Below the pieces are notes generated by a model that did no database searches, was not told the DNA's origin, and worked only from the letters and a program-made list of their open reading frames with translations. The position numbers were made by a program, and so were the translations under genes. Source: Serratia sp. DD3 (GTDB lineage: Bacteria > Pseudomonadota > Gammaproteobacteria > Enterobacterales > Enterobacteriaceae). Taken from it: a stretch of 12,933 nucleotides of DNA. The stretch spans positions 1-12,933 of the forward strand of contig NZ_AYKS02000103.1 in the NCBI RefSeq assembly GCF_000496755.2, read 5' to 3'. Positions within the stretch are counted from its first letter, which is position 1. Every line of letters begins with the position of its first letter. Shown piece after piece: positions 1-5,715 of this stretch.

Positions 1-126
1 TGGTCAGCAGAAATTGAAGCATTATGCCCGGTGGCTGCGGATGATCCTTATAGGGTCACGGCAGAGAATAACCATAAAACACCGTGGCGAGATATTTTTA
101 AGGACAAGCGTAAAGATAAAAAATAA
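1..126 (+). CDS. DUF6708-type membrane protein, C-terminal fragment (cut by window start)
   Basis: The first base begins a reading frame of 41 codons, from WSAEIEALCP to FKDKRKDKK, that ends at TAA 124-126. The DNA is identical, by eye, to the last 126 bases of the complete gene at 1031-2011, so this is the 3' end of a second copy whose body lies upstream of the window. The fragment is the hydrophilic tail after the last membrane segment of the full-length protein. The DUF6708 name comes from recognising the full-length copy and has no assigned biochemical function. Whether this upstream copy is intact cannot be judged here. Confidence 0.85.
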   Translation, partial: WSAEIEALCPVAADDPYRVTAENNHKTPWRDIFKDKRKDKK

Positions 127-300
127 GTCAATACTCAGGTGAAAGAGGGAGAAGAATTTTTGGCTGGTGCTAATAAACATGATATCCAGAAATGGTTGGC
201 GTAGAACCTATGGCATAGGTGTCGATTAATAAAAAGGATGGTGTGTTGGATCAATAAGATAAAATAAGCCAGGGAGCGGCAGAACGGTTGATTTGCCCAA
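1..300 (+). repeat. Direct repeat, copy 1 (DUF6708 3' end plus spacer)
   Basis: Bases 1-139 match 1886-2024 without a difference that I can see, and the similarity continues to about 300. Relative to copy 2 this copy has a G/T change at 140, 22 extra bases in the spacer (within 159-181), and one base fewer near 221. The matching stretch begins at the window edge, so the true repeat probably extends further upstream. It marks one junction of a tandem duplication with a period of about 1.9 kb. Confidence 0.95.
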
Positions 301-341
301 ATGTGCAAATGGAAATAAGTGACTTTAAATTGGCATTGGGC

Positions 342-347
342 GAAGGA
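342..347 (+). promoter_or_regulatory. Ribosome binding site deciding the orfA1 start
   Basis: GAAGGA lies 7 nt before ATG 355. It favours that start over an in-frame GTG at 319. The paralogue at 2203 starts at the equivalent residue (MFYSYRY against MVYSYRY here). Confidence 0.6.
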
Positions 348-354
348 TAATTTT

Positions 355-1029
355 ATGGTTTATTCATATAGATATACGCCGCGAAAGAAACGGATAATAG
401 CAACATCATTTGTGTTTGCATTTTTGTTATTAATGTTTATCAGTATTGGGTCTCTTGTTTATATAAGTTATTTTATAAAAAATTTAGAGGCTTGGATGAT
501 TATTGTTTCTGTGGTCGTGTTAGGTATAATTATGATACCATTGATGACTATGATTTCAAATTATATTGAGAGGAATTCATTATGGGATAAAGTAACTCTA
601 GATAATGAAAAGCTATCATCAGAAAGATTTGGGGAGATAAAGGTTAAAGATATAACCATATTTAAGGTTAATGACCTTAACAAGATATTTAGCTTTAAAA
701 TTTATACAGAGAAGAAAAAATTAAATTTTTCAGGTTTAGATATTCTAGGTGATAGCGGCGGAAAGGAGTATCAAGGGGATATCGTAGCTCTAAAAGCGAT
801 GGCGAATGAGATAGAGCGCATCATCAGTGAACAAGGGCTTAATGTTAGATCCAGTAAAGAATCAAGTTCAACAGCCTTATTCGTAGTGCTCTGTTTAGCT
901 ATGGTGATGCTGATCCCTGGGCTTATCTTTGCCCCGCAACGGATGATTTTCGTTATTCCTTTTGTCGTGCCGCTGTTCTTTTATGCATTGAAAAAAAGAA
1001 AAGAGCAAAATCAGGTAGATAAAAAATAA
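355..1029 (+). CDS. Unrecognised four-pass membrane protein (orfA1)
   Basis: Codes for 224 aa from ATG 355, chosen for its GAAGGA site and its match to the paralogue's start. An upstream in-frame GTG at 319 would add 12 residues. Two membrane segments lie near residues 15-38 and 46-68. A soluble, strand-rich region follows at about 70-170, with DLNKIFSFKI and ILGDSGGKEY as the parts best shared with the paralogue. A closely spaced second pair of membrane segments lies near 175-194 and 198-214, before a basic tail. I do not recognise the family. The stop is 1 nt before the DUF6708 start, so the two are probably co-translated and may act together. The DNA is clearly AT-rich. Position beside a T6SS and tandem duplication make an immunity role possible; this is inference only. 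Confidence 0.8.
   Translation: MVYSYRYTPRKKRIIATSFVFAFLLLMFISIGSLVYISYFIKNLEAWMIIVSVVVLGIIMIPLMTMISNYIERNSLWDKVTLDNEKLSSERFGEIKVKDITIFKVNDLNKIFSFKIYTEKKKLNFSGLDILGDSGGKEYQGDIVALKAMANEIERIISEQGLNVRSSKESSSTALFVVLCLAMVMLIPGLIFAPQRMIFVIPFVVPLFFYALKKRKEQNQVDKK
888..999 (+). repeat. Near-identical orfA 3' segment, copy 1
   Basis: These 112 bases, coding for the last membrane pair of orfA1, match 2735-2846 with five mismatches counted by eye. The two genes differ far more upstream of this stretch. A block this similar at the end of two diverged genes suggests recent gene conversion or exchange. Confidence 0.9.
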
Positions 1030-1030
1030 T

Positions 1031-2011
1031 ATGGATTATTACGGGCTGTTTCCAAAGTTTAAATTCAATCGTCCATTGAATGAGCAAGAAAGACAATATC
1101 AACTTAAGCAACATGAACAGATTGATTTAAAAAATCAATCTCTAGCACCGGAAGTGAGTGTTATTAATTTAAACTCTAACTATATGGAATTGGTAGATAA
1201 ATACTACTCACCTAAGGGAATAGGTAGTCTTGTGAGTTTTGTTGGGTTTTCTATGTTTTCTATTTTTTTAATATCGGTAATTTTTATATTCCTTAATCGA
1301 AACTTTAATTTGACTGCCTTTTTTACCATTATATTTTTTACAGTAGTGTCAGTACCAGCAATTTACTGGATGTTAAAGTTGCTTAAAACCGAATGGTTTG
1401 CCTGGACGCACTACCCAATTCGCTTTGATAGAAAAAACCGTATGGTGCATGCCCACCGTATTGATGGCTCTAGCTACTCAGTGCCTTGGGGCAAGGTATT
1501 TTTTACTCTCGGTTTGAGCCATGGAAAAGGTGCGAGTAAAGATTACTATATCAGTGGCCATGTATTGGCAGAGGATAATATCACAGTGGTCGATACTTTC
1601 TGCCTGCCAGCAACCCACGGTGATCGTGAACCGCTGAAACACCATTGGGAATTTGTGCGCCGCTATATGGAAGAGGGGCCACAGGCAGTGATATCGGTGG
1701 TGGATTTTTGTCTGCCGATTGAACATAAACGGGAAAGCTATAACTTTGGTCTATTGTATTTAATCTCACAATATGATGGTATACCGCTATTCCTGTTACC
1801 GATATTGTTCCCGTTTATATTTTTATTAAGTTTTATTTTTAGCATTCCCCGTTATATTGCCATTATCACCAGCAAACGACCTATTTGGTCAGCAGAAATT
1901 GAAGCATTATGCCCGGTGGCTGCGGATGATCCTTATAGGGTCACGGCAGAGAATAACCATAAAACACCGTGGCGAGATATTTTTAAGGACAAGCGTAAAG
2001 ATAAAAAATAA
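1031..2011 (+). CDS. DUF6708-type membrane protein
   Basis: Codes for 326 aa. The opening MDYYGLFPKFKFNRPLNEQE, the central THYPIRFDRKNRMVHAHR and the W-K-F tract after it are, from memory, typical of proteins annotated as DUF6708 in enterobacteria, often beside T6SS or Rhs genes. Two membrane segments lie near residues 60-118 (IFLISVIFIF; FFTIIFFTVVSV). A soluble domain spans about 120-240, and a long hydrophobic segment lies near 245-280 before a hydrophilic tail. The ATG is 1 nt after the orfA1 stop and has no good Shine-Dalgarno site, which points to translational coupling. Its 3' end is duplicated at the start of the window. No biochemical role is known to me; an immunity or effector-associated role is conjecture. 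Confidence 0.8.
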   Translation: MDYYGLFPKFKFNRPLNEQERQYQLKQHEQIDLKNQSLAPEVSVINLNSNYMELVDKYYSPKGIGSLVSFVGFSMFSIFLISVIFIFLNRNFNLTAFFTIIFFTVVSVPAIYWMLKLLKTEWFAWTHYPIRFDRKNRMVHAHRIDGSSYSVPWGKVFFTLGLSHGKGASKDYYISGHVLAEDNITVVDTFCLPATHGDREPLKHHWEFVRRYMEEGPQAVISVVDFCLPIEHKRESYNFGLLYLISQYDGIPLFLLPILFPFIFLLSFIFSIPRYIAIITSKRPIWSAEIEALCPVAADDPYRVTAENNHKTPWRDIFKDKRKDKK

Positions 2012-2164
2012 GTCAATACTCAGGGGAAAGAGGGAGAAGAATTCATATCCAGAAATGGTTGGCGTAGAACCTATGGCATAGGTTGTCGATTAATAAAAAG
2101 GATGGTGTGTTGGATCAATAAGATAAAATAAGCCAGGGAGCGGCAGAACGGTTGATTTTGCCAA
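1886..2164 (+). repeat. Direct repeat, copy 2 (DUF6708 3' end plus spacer)
   Basis: Second copy of the stretch at 1-300. The coding part (1886-2011) is identical. The spacer (2012-2164) is colinear apart from a 22-base net deletion around 2044 and a one-base insertion near 2083. After the DUF6708 stop the same frame stays open for 39 further codons (2012-2128), but in copy 1 it ends after 25 codons with different residues, so I do not treat it as coding. I see no convincing promoter or terminator here. Confidence 0.95.
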
Positions 2165-2192
2165 CTATAGGAATGAGTGAATTAGAGTTAGT

Positions 2193-2198
2193 GAGGGG
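2193..2198 (+). promoter_or_regulatory. Ribosome binding site deciding the orfA2 start
   Basis: GAGGGG stands 4 nt before ATG 2203. It marks that codon as the start, rather than the in-frame TTG or ATG codons upstream. Confidence 0.6.
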
Positions 2199-2202
2199 TA
2201 AT

Positions 2203-2858
2203 ATGTTCTATTCATATAGATATGTGCCGAGAAAAGTCAGAATTATGTCAATATTTCTTTCGTTGATTTTTTACATTGGCTTAACTTTGGTTCTCATATG
2301 GTTTTTTTATAAATATGACTTGTTGAACGTATTGAATGGGTGGGCTATTGCTGGTTGTGTGGTGGTATTCTTTATAATTACGACGCCACTAGGTTTTTTG
2401 ATTGAACGTTACATAAAAATAAATTCTCACTTGGATAAAGTAAAGATAGATGACGATGGAATATCATCATCTAGATATGGTGATATAAAGTTTAAAGAAA
2501 TAAAGAAATTTAAAGTTGACGATCTTAATAAAATATTTAGTTTTAAGATTATCACCAGCAATGAAACGTTTAAGTTTTCATGTCTGGAAATTTTAGGTGA
2601 TGATGGTGGTAATGAATATAAAGATGATAAGATAGCTTTAAAAAAATGGTTGATAGGTTGGAAAGTGTTATTTTAGAAGGGGAGGGTAATATTAAGCTCA
2701 TTAAAGATTCTAACTCGAATATTTTATTTTTACTGCTCTGTTTAGCTATGGTGATGCTGATCCCGGGTCTTATCTTTGCCCCGCAACGGATGATTTTTGT
2801 TATTCCTTTTGTAGTGCCGCTGTTCTTTTATGCTTTGAAAAAAAGAGCGCGCGGATAA
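2203..2858 (+). pseudogene. orfA2: paralogue of orfA1 broken (or recoded) at an A7 run
   Basis: The frame from ATG 2203 follows orfA1 throughout (YSYRY start, DKVKIDDDGISSSRYGDIKF, DLNKIFSFKI, ILGDDGG) until the seven A at 2640-2646. It then runs into KKWLIGWKVLF and stops at 2676, giving 157 aa without the last two membrane segments. The homologous sequence continues in the -1 frame from ATG 2646 (MVDRLESVILE against orfA1 MANEIERIISE) to TAA 2856-2858. One added A, or a -1 ribosomal shift, restores a 218-aa protein close in length to orfA1 (224 aa). The zero frame reads A AAA AAA, preceded by T TTA AAA, both classic -1 slippery patterns. The simplest reading is a one-base homopolymer deletion; programmed shifting or a sequencing error are alternatives. 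The 5' half has diverged from orfA1 and the 3' end is nearly identical. Confidence 0.75.
2735..2846 (+). repeat. Near-identical orfA 3' segment, copy 2
   Basis: Partner of 888-999: 112 bases, five mismatches, same length and no gaps. It lies in the -1 frame part of orfA2. All but one of the five mismatches leave the protein sequence unchanged or fall at third codon positions, so the segment may still be, or was recently, under coding constraint. Confidence 0.85.
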
Positions 2859-2910
2859 ATGTAAATTTATATGGTAAATAATAGTCTTTATGTTTTTTTA
2901 ATTTAAATCT

Positions 2911-2937
2911 ATGGATAATACTGGAGTCCTAAAGTGA
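2911..2937 (+). pseudogene. Possible 5' remnant of another DUF6708 gene
   Basis: Eight codons, MDNTGVLK, then TGA 2935-2937. They resemble the start of the DUF6708 gene (MDYYGLFPK) at both DNA and protein level if three bases are missing, and they sit where a DUF6708 gene should follow orfA2. The TGA overlaps the GTG start of the next gene. The match is short, so this is a suggestion. It could equally be a chance leader ORF. Confidence 0.3.
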
Positions 2938-3716
2938 AAAAAATAAGTAAAATTGTCTGGTTTGGGTTGCTATTGAATGCTGCTTTAGTGACTTTCTTAT
3001 GGCTTTTGTCTTCATTTGTGGGTTCTGGCCTTAATTATGGGGACTATGATCTCACCTATTCAGAAATAAAATCATTAAATATAATGTCATATATGGCGCT
3101 CCCTTTTACTATTGCTTTTCTTATACAGCTCATTAGTTTGCCTATATTGTTTAAACTGCCTAAGCTAGGATTAGTGCTGGCGTTTGTTGGTGGACTGGTA
3201 ATGATACCATTAGGTTTGGTTTTTTTAGTAGGGTTTATGCTTAGTTATGAGAAATGTATCAATAATAACCTGGTGATTTTTAGTAAAGATATAGCAAATG
3301 ACGTGTCATTGGCGTTTCATTACAAAGTCGCCTCTCTGGCAATTCAAAGTATTGTGTTTATTATATTAGGTGTGTTTGTCTGTTCTCTGGGGGTTCAGAC
3401 TGGCTGGCTAGTCATTGGGGCTGGTTTGGCATCATTATTCCTCTCTTTTCGTTTAAAAGGCCGTATTGTTATTGGTTTATCGCAGGATCAACTGATTGTT
3501 ACTCCAGCTAACTACGCAGAAACCTATCTTGTTCCTCTGGCCGATGTTACATTAATAGAAGAAAATGAAAAGCTCTTTAAACTACATATTAAATCTTCAG
3601 GAGTAGATAGGAAATGTACGTTACGTTATGCCAGCATCATAGAACAAGATTACCAAGAAGGAGTAAAGAAAATTCTTGCAAAGCTTAATAAAACCTCTGT
3701 ATTAGTTGATTACTAA
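2934..3716 (+). CDS. Unrecognised multi-pass membrane protein
   Basis: Codes for 260 aa from GTG 2934, with GGAG at 2923-2926, 7 nt upstream. About five hydrophobic segments are visible, near residues 7-28, 50-72, 76-105, 135-152 and 155-172. A hydrophilic C-terminal domain of about 80 residues follows (VIGLSQDQLIVTP, YLVPLADVTLIEENEKLF). Its alternating strands recall bacterial PH-like domains, though I cannot confirm a family. It is AT-rich like the cassettes before it but does not match orfA or DUF6708 by eye. It stands in the slot where a DUF6708 gene would be expected after orfA2, which suggests a replaced or inserted cassette. Function unknown. Confidence 0.7.
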   Translation: MKKISKIVWFGLLLNAALVTFLWLLSSFVGSGLNYGDYDLTYSEIKSLNIMSYMALPFTIAFLIQLISLPILFKLPKLGLVLAFVGGLVMIPLGLVFLVGFMLSYEKCINNNLVIFSKDIANDVSLAFHYKVASLAIQSIVFIILGVFVCSLGVQTGWLVIGAGLASLFLSFRLKGRIVIGLSQDQLIVTPANYAETYLVPLADVTLIEENEKLFKLHIKSSGVDRKCTLRYASIIEQDYQEGVKKILAKLNKTSVLVDY

Positions 3717-3804
3717 TATCAGTTTGATAAGGTACATTCCTGTGATGGTGACAGAGAAAACGGAGTTGTTTTTTTGTTATGCGAATAAAAATGAATCCTC
3801 TTGA

Positions 3805-3967
3805 TATATCCCCCAAATAATTCGAGTTGCAGGAAGGCAGTGGCGCAGAGACTAATCGGTCAGGAAACGATTTGAATGCCGTTTTCGACGGCCCCGCAAG
3901 GGGCGAGGTCCACGGACGGGCACCGTAATAAAGCCAACGCACATACTGCTTGAAGTATCAGGGTATA
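3805..3967 (+). mobile_element. ERIC/YPAL-like miniature element with atypical core
   Basis: The left end (TATATCCCCCAAATAATTCG, then AGTTGCAGGAAGGC) and the right end (GCCAACGCACAT, then CTTGAAGTATCAGGGTATA) match, from memory, the ends of ERIC elements of Yersinia and its relatives. They are imperfect inverted repeats of each other (ATAATTCGAG against ATACTTCAAG), with TA-rich borders. The usual ERIC centre, containing AAGTAAGTGACTGGGG, is absent. Instead there are about 90 bases with a GC-rich hairpin (GCCCC-GCAA-GGGGC, 3891-3904). The length is nearer to the roughly 167-bp Yersinia palindromic element family (YPAL), whose exact sequence I cannot recall. It lies shortly after the 260-aa gene's stop and just before the PAAR gene, so it is probably transcribed with one of them. 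Confidence 0.6.
3891..3904 (+). other. GC hairpin with GNRA-type loop inside the miniature element
   Basis: GCCCC pairs with GGGGC across a GCAA loop, a perfect 5-bp stem that would be stable in RNA. No T-run follows, so it is not a rho-independent terminator. It sits near the centre of the inverted-repeat element. Confidence 0.6.
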
Positions 3968-3979
3968 TTCATATGAATA
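3966..3979 (+). promoter_or_regulatory. Perfect 14-bp palindrome before the PAAR gene
   Basis: TATTCATATGAATA is its own reverse complement. It overlaps the end of the miniature element and ends 14 nt before the PAAR start. It could be an operator or simply the junction of the element with AT-rich DNA. It also contains the ATG of a six-codon ORF (MNKVME, 3973-3993) whose TAA directly abuts the PAAR ATG. Confidence 0.3.
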
Positions 3980-3993
3980 AAGTGATGGAATAA

Positions 3994-4260
3994 ATGAAAG
4001 GTATAATCCGTATCGGAGATAAAACCACAGGAGGCGGCCAAGTGCTTTCTGGTTCTGGAAAAATGACGTTTCAGGGGATTGGGGTCGCTCGGCTGAATGA
4101 TCCCGTCAGTTGCCCGATAACTGGGCATAGCCCTTCTTATATTGCCGAAGGGCACCCAACGATGAAAGATAATGGGGTACCGGTGGCTTTTGATGGGTAT
4201 AAATGTAGTTGCGGTTGTACATTAATATCCTCCTTGACCAATGCGACGACGAGTAAATAA
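3994..4260 (+). CDS. PAAR-domain T6SS spike-tip protein
   Basis: Codes for 88 aa that are entirely a PAAR domain: IRIGDKTTGGG at the start, then the repeated V-A-R / P-V-A turns, VSCPITGHSP, AEGHPTMKDNG and CSCGCTLIS at the end. Candidate zinc ligands are Cys40, His45, His54 and Cys71/73/75. PAAR proteins form the sharp metal-bound cone on the VgrG spike and help attach effectors. No toxin extension is present, so this is a solo tip. The Shine-Dalgarno site is weak (GGA at 3987-3989, 4 nt away). A six-codon ORF ends exactly at its start codon. The stop overlaps the next gene by one base (TAATG), linking it to the T6SS operon. No vgrG lies in the window. Confidence 0.92.
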   Translation: MKGIIRIGDKTTGGGQVLSGSGKMTFQGIGVARLNDPVSCPITGHSPSYIAEGHPTMKDNGVPVAFDGYKCSCGCTLISSLTNATTSK

Positions 4261-5477
4261 TGCCAGTTGATCTCTCCACTATTCCTCCGGTTGCTAAACG
4301 AAAGCAACGGCCCTCTGTAAAACGTTGGTTACTCTTGTTGCTGATTTTTCTACTCGGTGGCGGGTTTACTACGCTTAAATTATGGCCAGCGGAAAGTGCA
4401 ACACGCGGGGCGCTTTTTTGGCACTGTTTGATCAGTATTCCTTGTGTGCTATGGCTATTTGCATTTACTGCCCGCTGGGTAAGTTGGCTGGTTTCAGAGT
4501 GGTTAGCTGATGGTTGGGATGCCGAGCGGGAGCGGGATTTGATGGAGGAGATCCAACATGGGCAAAATTTTCTCCTGCTGGGGGCTGAATGTGTGCATTT
4601 GCCGCATGTCGCCAGCGCTAATACGTTAACAGAACAATTTATGCTGCCTCAAGGGGTAGTATTGCCCGCTTTGGTCGATGAAGCCACACAGGAAGTCCGC
4701 TATCAGGCTCAATTTAATGATGCCACAATGCAGCTTTCCGATAGAGTTACCCGCAGACTGAGCTCGCTTTTGCAAGATGTTGCTCTGCAGGCTGCATTGA
4801 CTCGACTTAAATTACCCCATTCATTGGCAGTGGTTATACAAGTGGACAGTGATGCCCCATTGAGTGTTGAAGAGAGTGCGGCTATCCAGCAAAATCTTAT
4901 GCCGTGGCTACCCGCATCCGCTGTCGTACAATTCTTACCGCAGTTTGCACTGGTGGATATTGACCATTGGTTGGATAAACCCGATATGATGGATTCACTG
5001 CTGATTCTGTCGGTCAGGTTAATGTCAAATTTAGCAGATGGCGAAAGCGAGATAGCCGTTGCACTCCTTCTACATGCCAAAAATACTGTTGCAGACAGCG
5101 CTATGGCTCATGTTCATCGGCCCGAACTTTCGCAGGAAACTGCAATGATCCATGCATCGGCGATGCAGTCTTTACAGTGGGGAAATACTCAGGTGGAAGA
5201 TGTCGCTTACTTATGGCTTGCAGGAATGGGAACCGAAAATAAAGCACAGGCGCTGCTGATGAGTCATCACCTCAATTTTCCTTGTGTTGAGGCTAAAGGG
5301 CAGTTTACAGATATAGATATCAAGAGTGGCTATACCGGTGGGGTGTCCCCCTGGCTTGCCATTGCTTTGGCAGCAGGGAATTCCCGGCAGCCGCTTGCTG
5401 CGCAATTAATCATGAGTACCACAGGGGCGGCTGGCTTGCCGTGGTGGTTGGTTGTCTATCCAACCGCAGAGTCATAA
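4260..5477 (+). CDS. Uncharacterised T6SS-cluster membrane protein
   Basis: Codes for 405 aa. The start overlaps the PAAR stop as TAATG. After a basic proline-containing N-terminus there are two membrane segments, near residues 23-43 (LLLLLIFLLGGGFT) and 51-78 (LFWHCLISIPCVLWLFAFTA). A large soluble domain follows, without any motif that I recognise, ending in a hydrophobic stretch near IMSTTGAAGLPWWLVVYP. Its place between PAAR and tssM, the coupling to PAAR and the membrane anchor point to an accessory T6SS role at the inner membrane, as inference. I believe related clusters carry a similar gene before tssM but know no function for it. Base composition is intermediate (near 48% GC by eye), between the AT-rich cassettes and the GC-rich core. 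Confidence 0.75.
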   Translation: MPVDLSTIPPVAKRKQRPSVKRWLLLLLIFLLGGGFTTLKLWPAESATRGALFWHCLISIPCVLWLFAFTARWVSWLVSEWLADGWDAERERDLMEEIQHGQNFLLLGAECVHLPHVASANTLTEQFMLPQGVVLPALVDEATQEVRYQAQFNDATMQLSDRVTRRLSSLLQDVALQAALTRLKLPHSLAVVIQVDSDAPLSVEESAAIQQNLMPWLPASAVVQFLPQFALVDIDHWLDKPDMMDSLLILSVRLMSNLADGESEIAVALLLHAKNTVADSAMAHVHRPELSQETAMIHASAMQSLQWGNTQVEDVAYLWLAGMGTENKAQALLMSHHLNFPCVEAKGQFTDIDIKSGYTGGVSPWLAIALAAGNSRQPLAAQLIMSTTGAAGLPWWLVVYPTAES

Positions 5478-5715
5478 GGGCAGGATGTGGCCCCGACCAT
5501 TCAAAAGTCAGAAATCTGGCAGGGTAACCGTGGCATATAGTTTGGCTAGCCGGGTACTACTGCAAGCAGTGTTCAAATCGTTTTTAGCCGATTTGTCCCT
5601 AAATAGTTTTCTGACTGCCACTTCAATAAAGTTGATTATATTATCCATATCGCATTGAATTCATCAGCGATTACTGGCACTAGCGTGTCCAGCCGGTTTG
5701 TGTTGGGAGATACAG
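5478..5715 (+). other. Gap before tssM: no gene seen, one small hairpin
   Basis: About 238 bases separate the 405-aa gene from tssM, unusual in a cluster whose other genes nearly touch. A frame open to 5658 starts inside the previous gene and looks like a shadow. A perfect 7-bp inverted repeat, CAAATCG...CGATTTG (5574-5595, 8-nt loop), has no T-run after it. I see no clear promoter. The gap could hold a tssM promoter or a decayed gene end. Confidence 0.4.
5705..5709 (+). promoter_or_regulatory. Ribosome binding site deciding the tssM start
   Basis: GGGAG lies 6 nt before GTG 5716. This supports GTG over the in-frame TTG at 5698, which has no such site. Confidence 0.6.

Noticed and set aside
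139..204. A 21-codon ORF (GTG start, ending DIQKWLA) in the first spacer.
   Set aside because: It has no ribosome site, is in frame after the DUF6708 stop, and is destroyed in the second spacer copy by the 22-base deletion.
319..354. GTG 319 as the start of orfA1.
   Set aside because: No Shine-Dalgarno site is near it, the added 12 residues have no counterpart in the paralogue, and ATG 355 has GAAGGA at good spacing.
2012..2131. A 39-codon in-frame extension of DUF6708 beyond its stop.
   Set aside because: Copy 1 of the same spacer gives a different, shorter peptide, so it is not conserved as protein. It is spacer DNA.
3755..3776. Possible rho-independent terminator (AAAACGGAGTT followed by a T-run).
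   Set aside because: The stem would be only about three to four weak pairs, and the T-run is interrupted by G.
5559..5570. Inverted repeat ACTGC-AA-GCAGT.
   Set aside because: A two-base loop is too tight for a hairpin, and nothing else supports an operator.
5452..5658. A 68-codon frame across the end of the 405-aa gene and the gap.
   Set aside because: It has no ribosome site or recognisable content and starts inside another gene; it looks like a chance open frame.
5632..5660. TTGATT - 17 nt - TTGAAT as a tssM promoter.
   Set aside because: Each hexamer matches the consensus at only four positions, which is expected by chance in AT-rich DNA.
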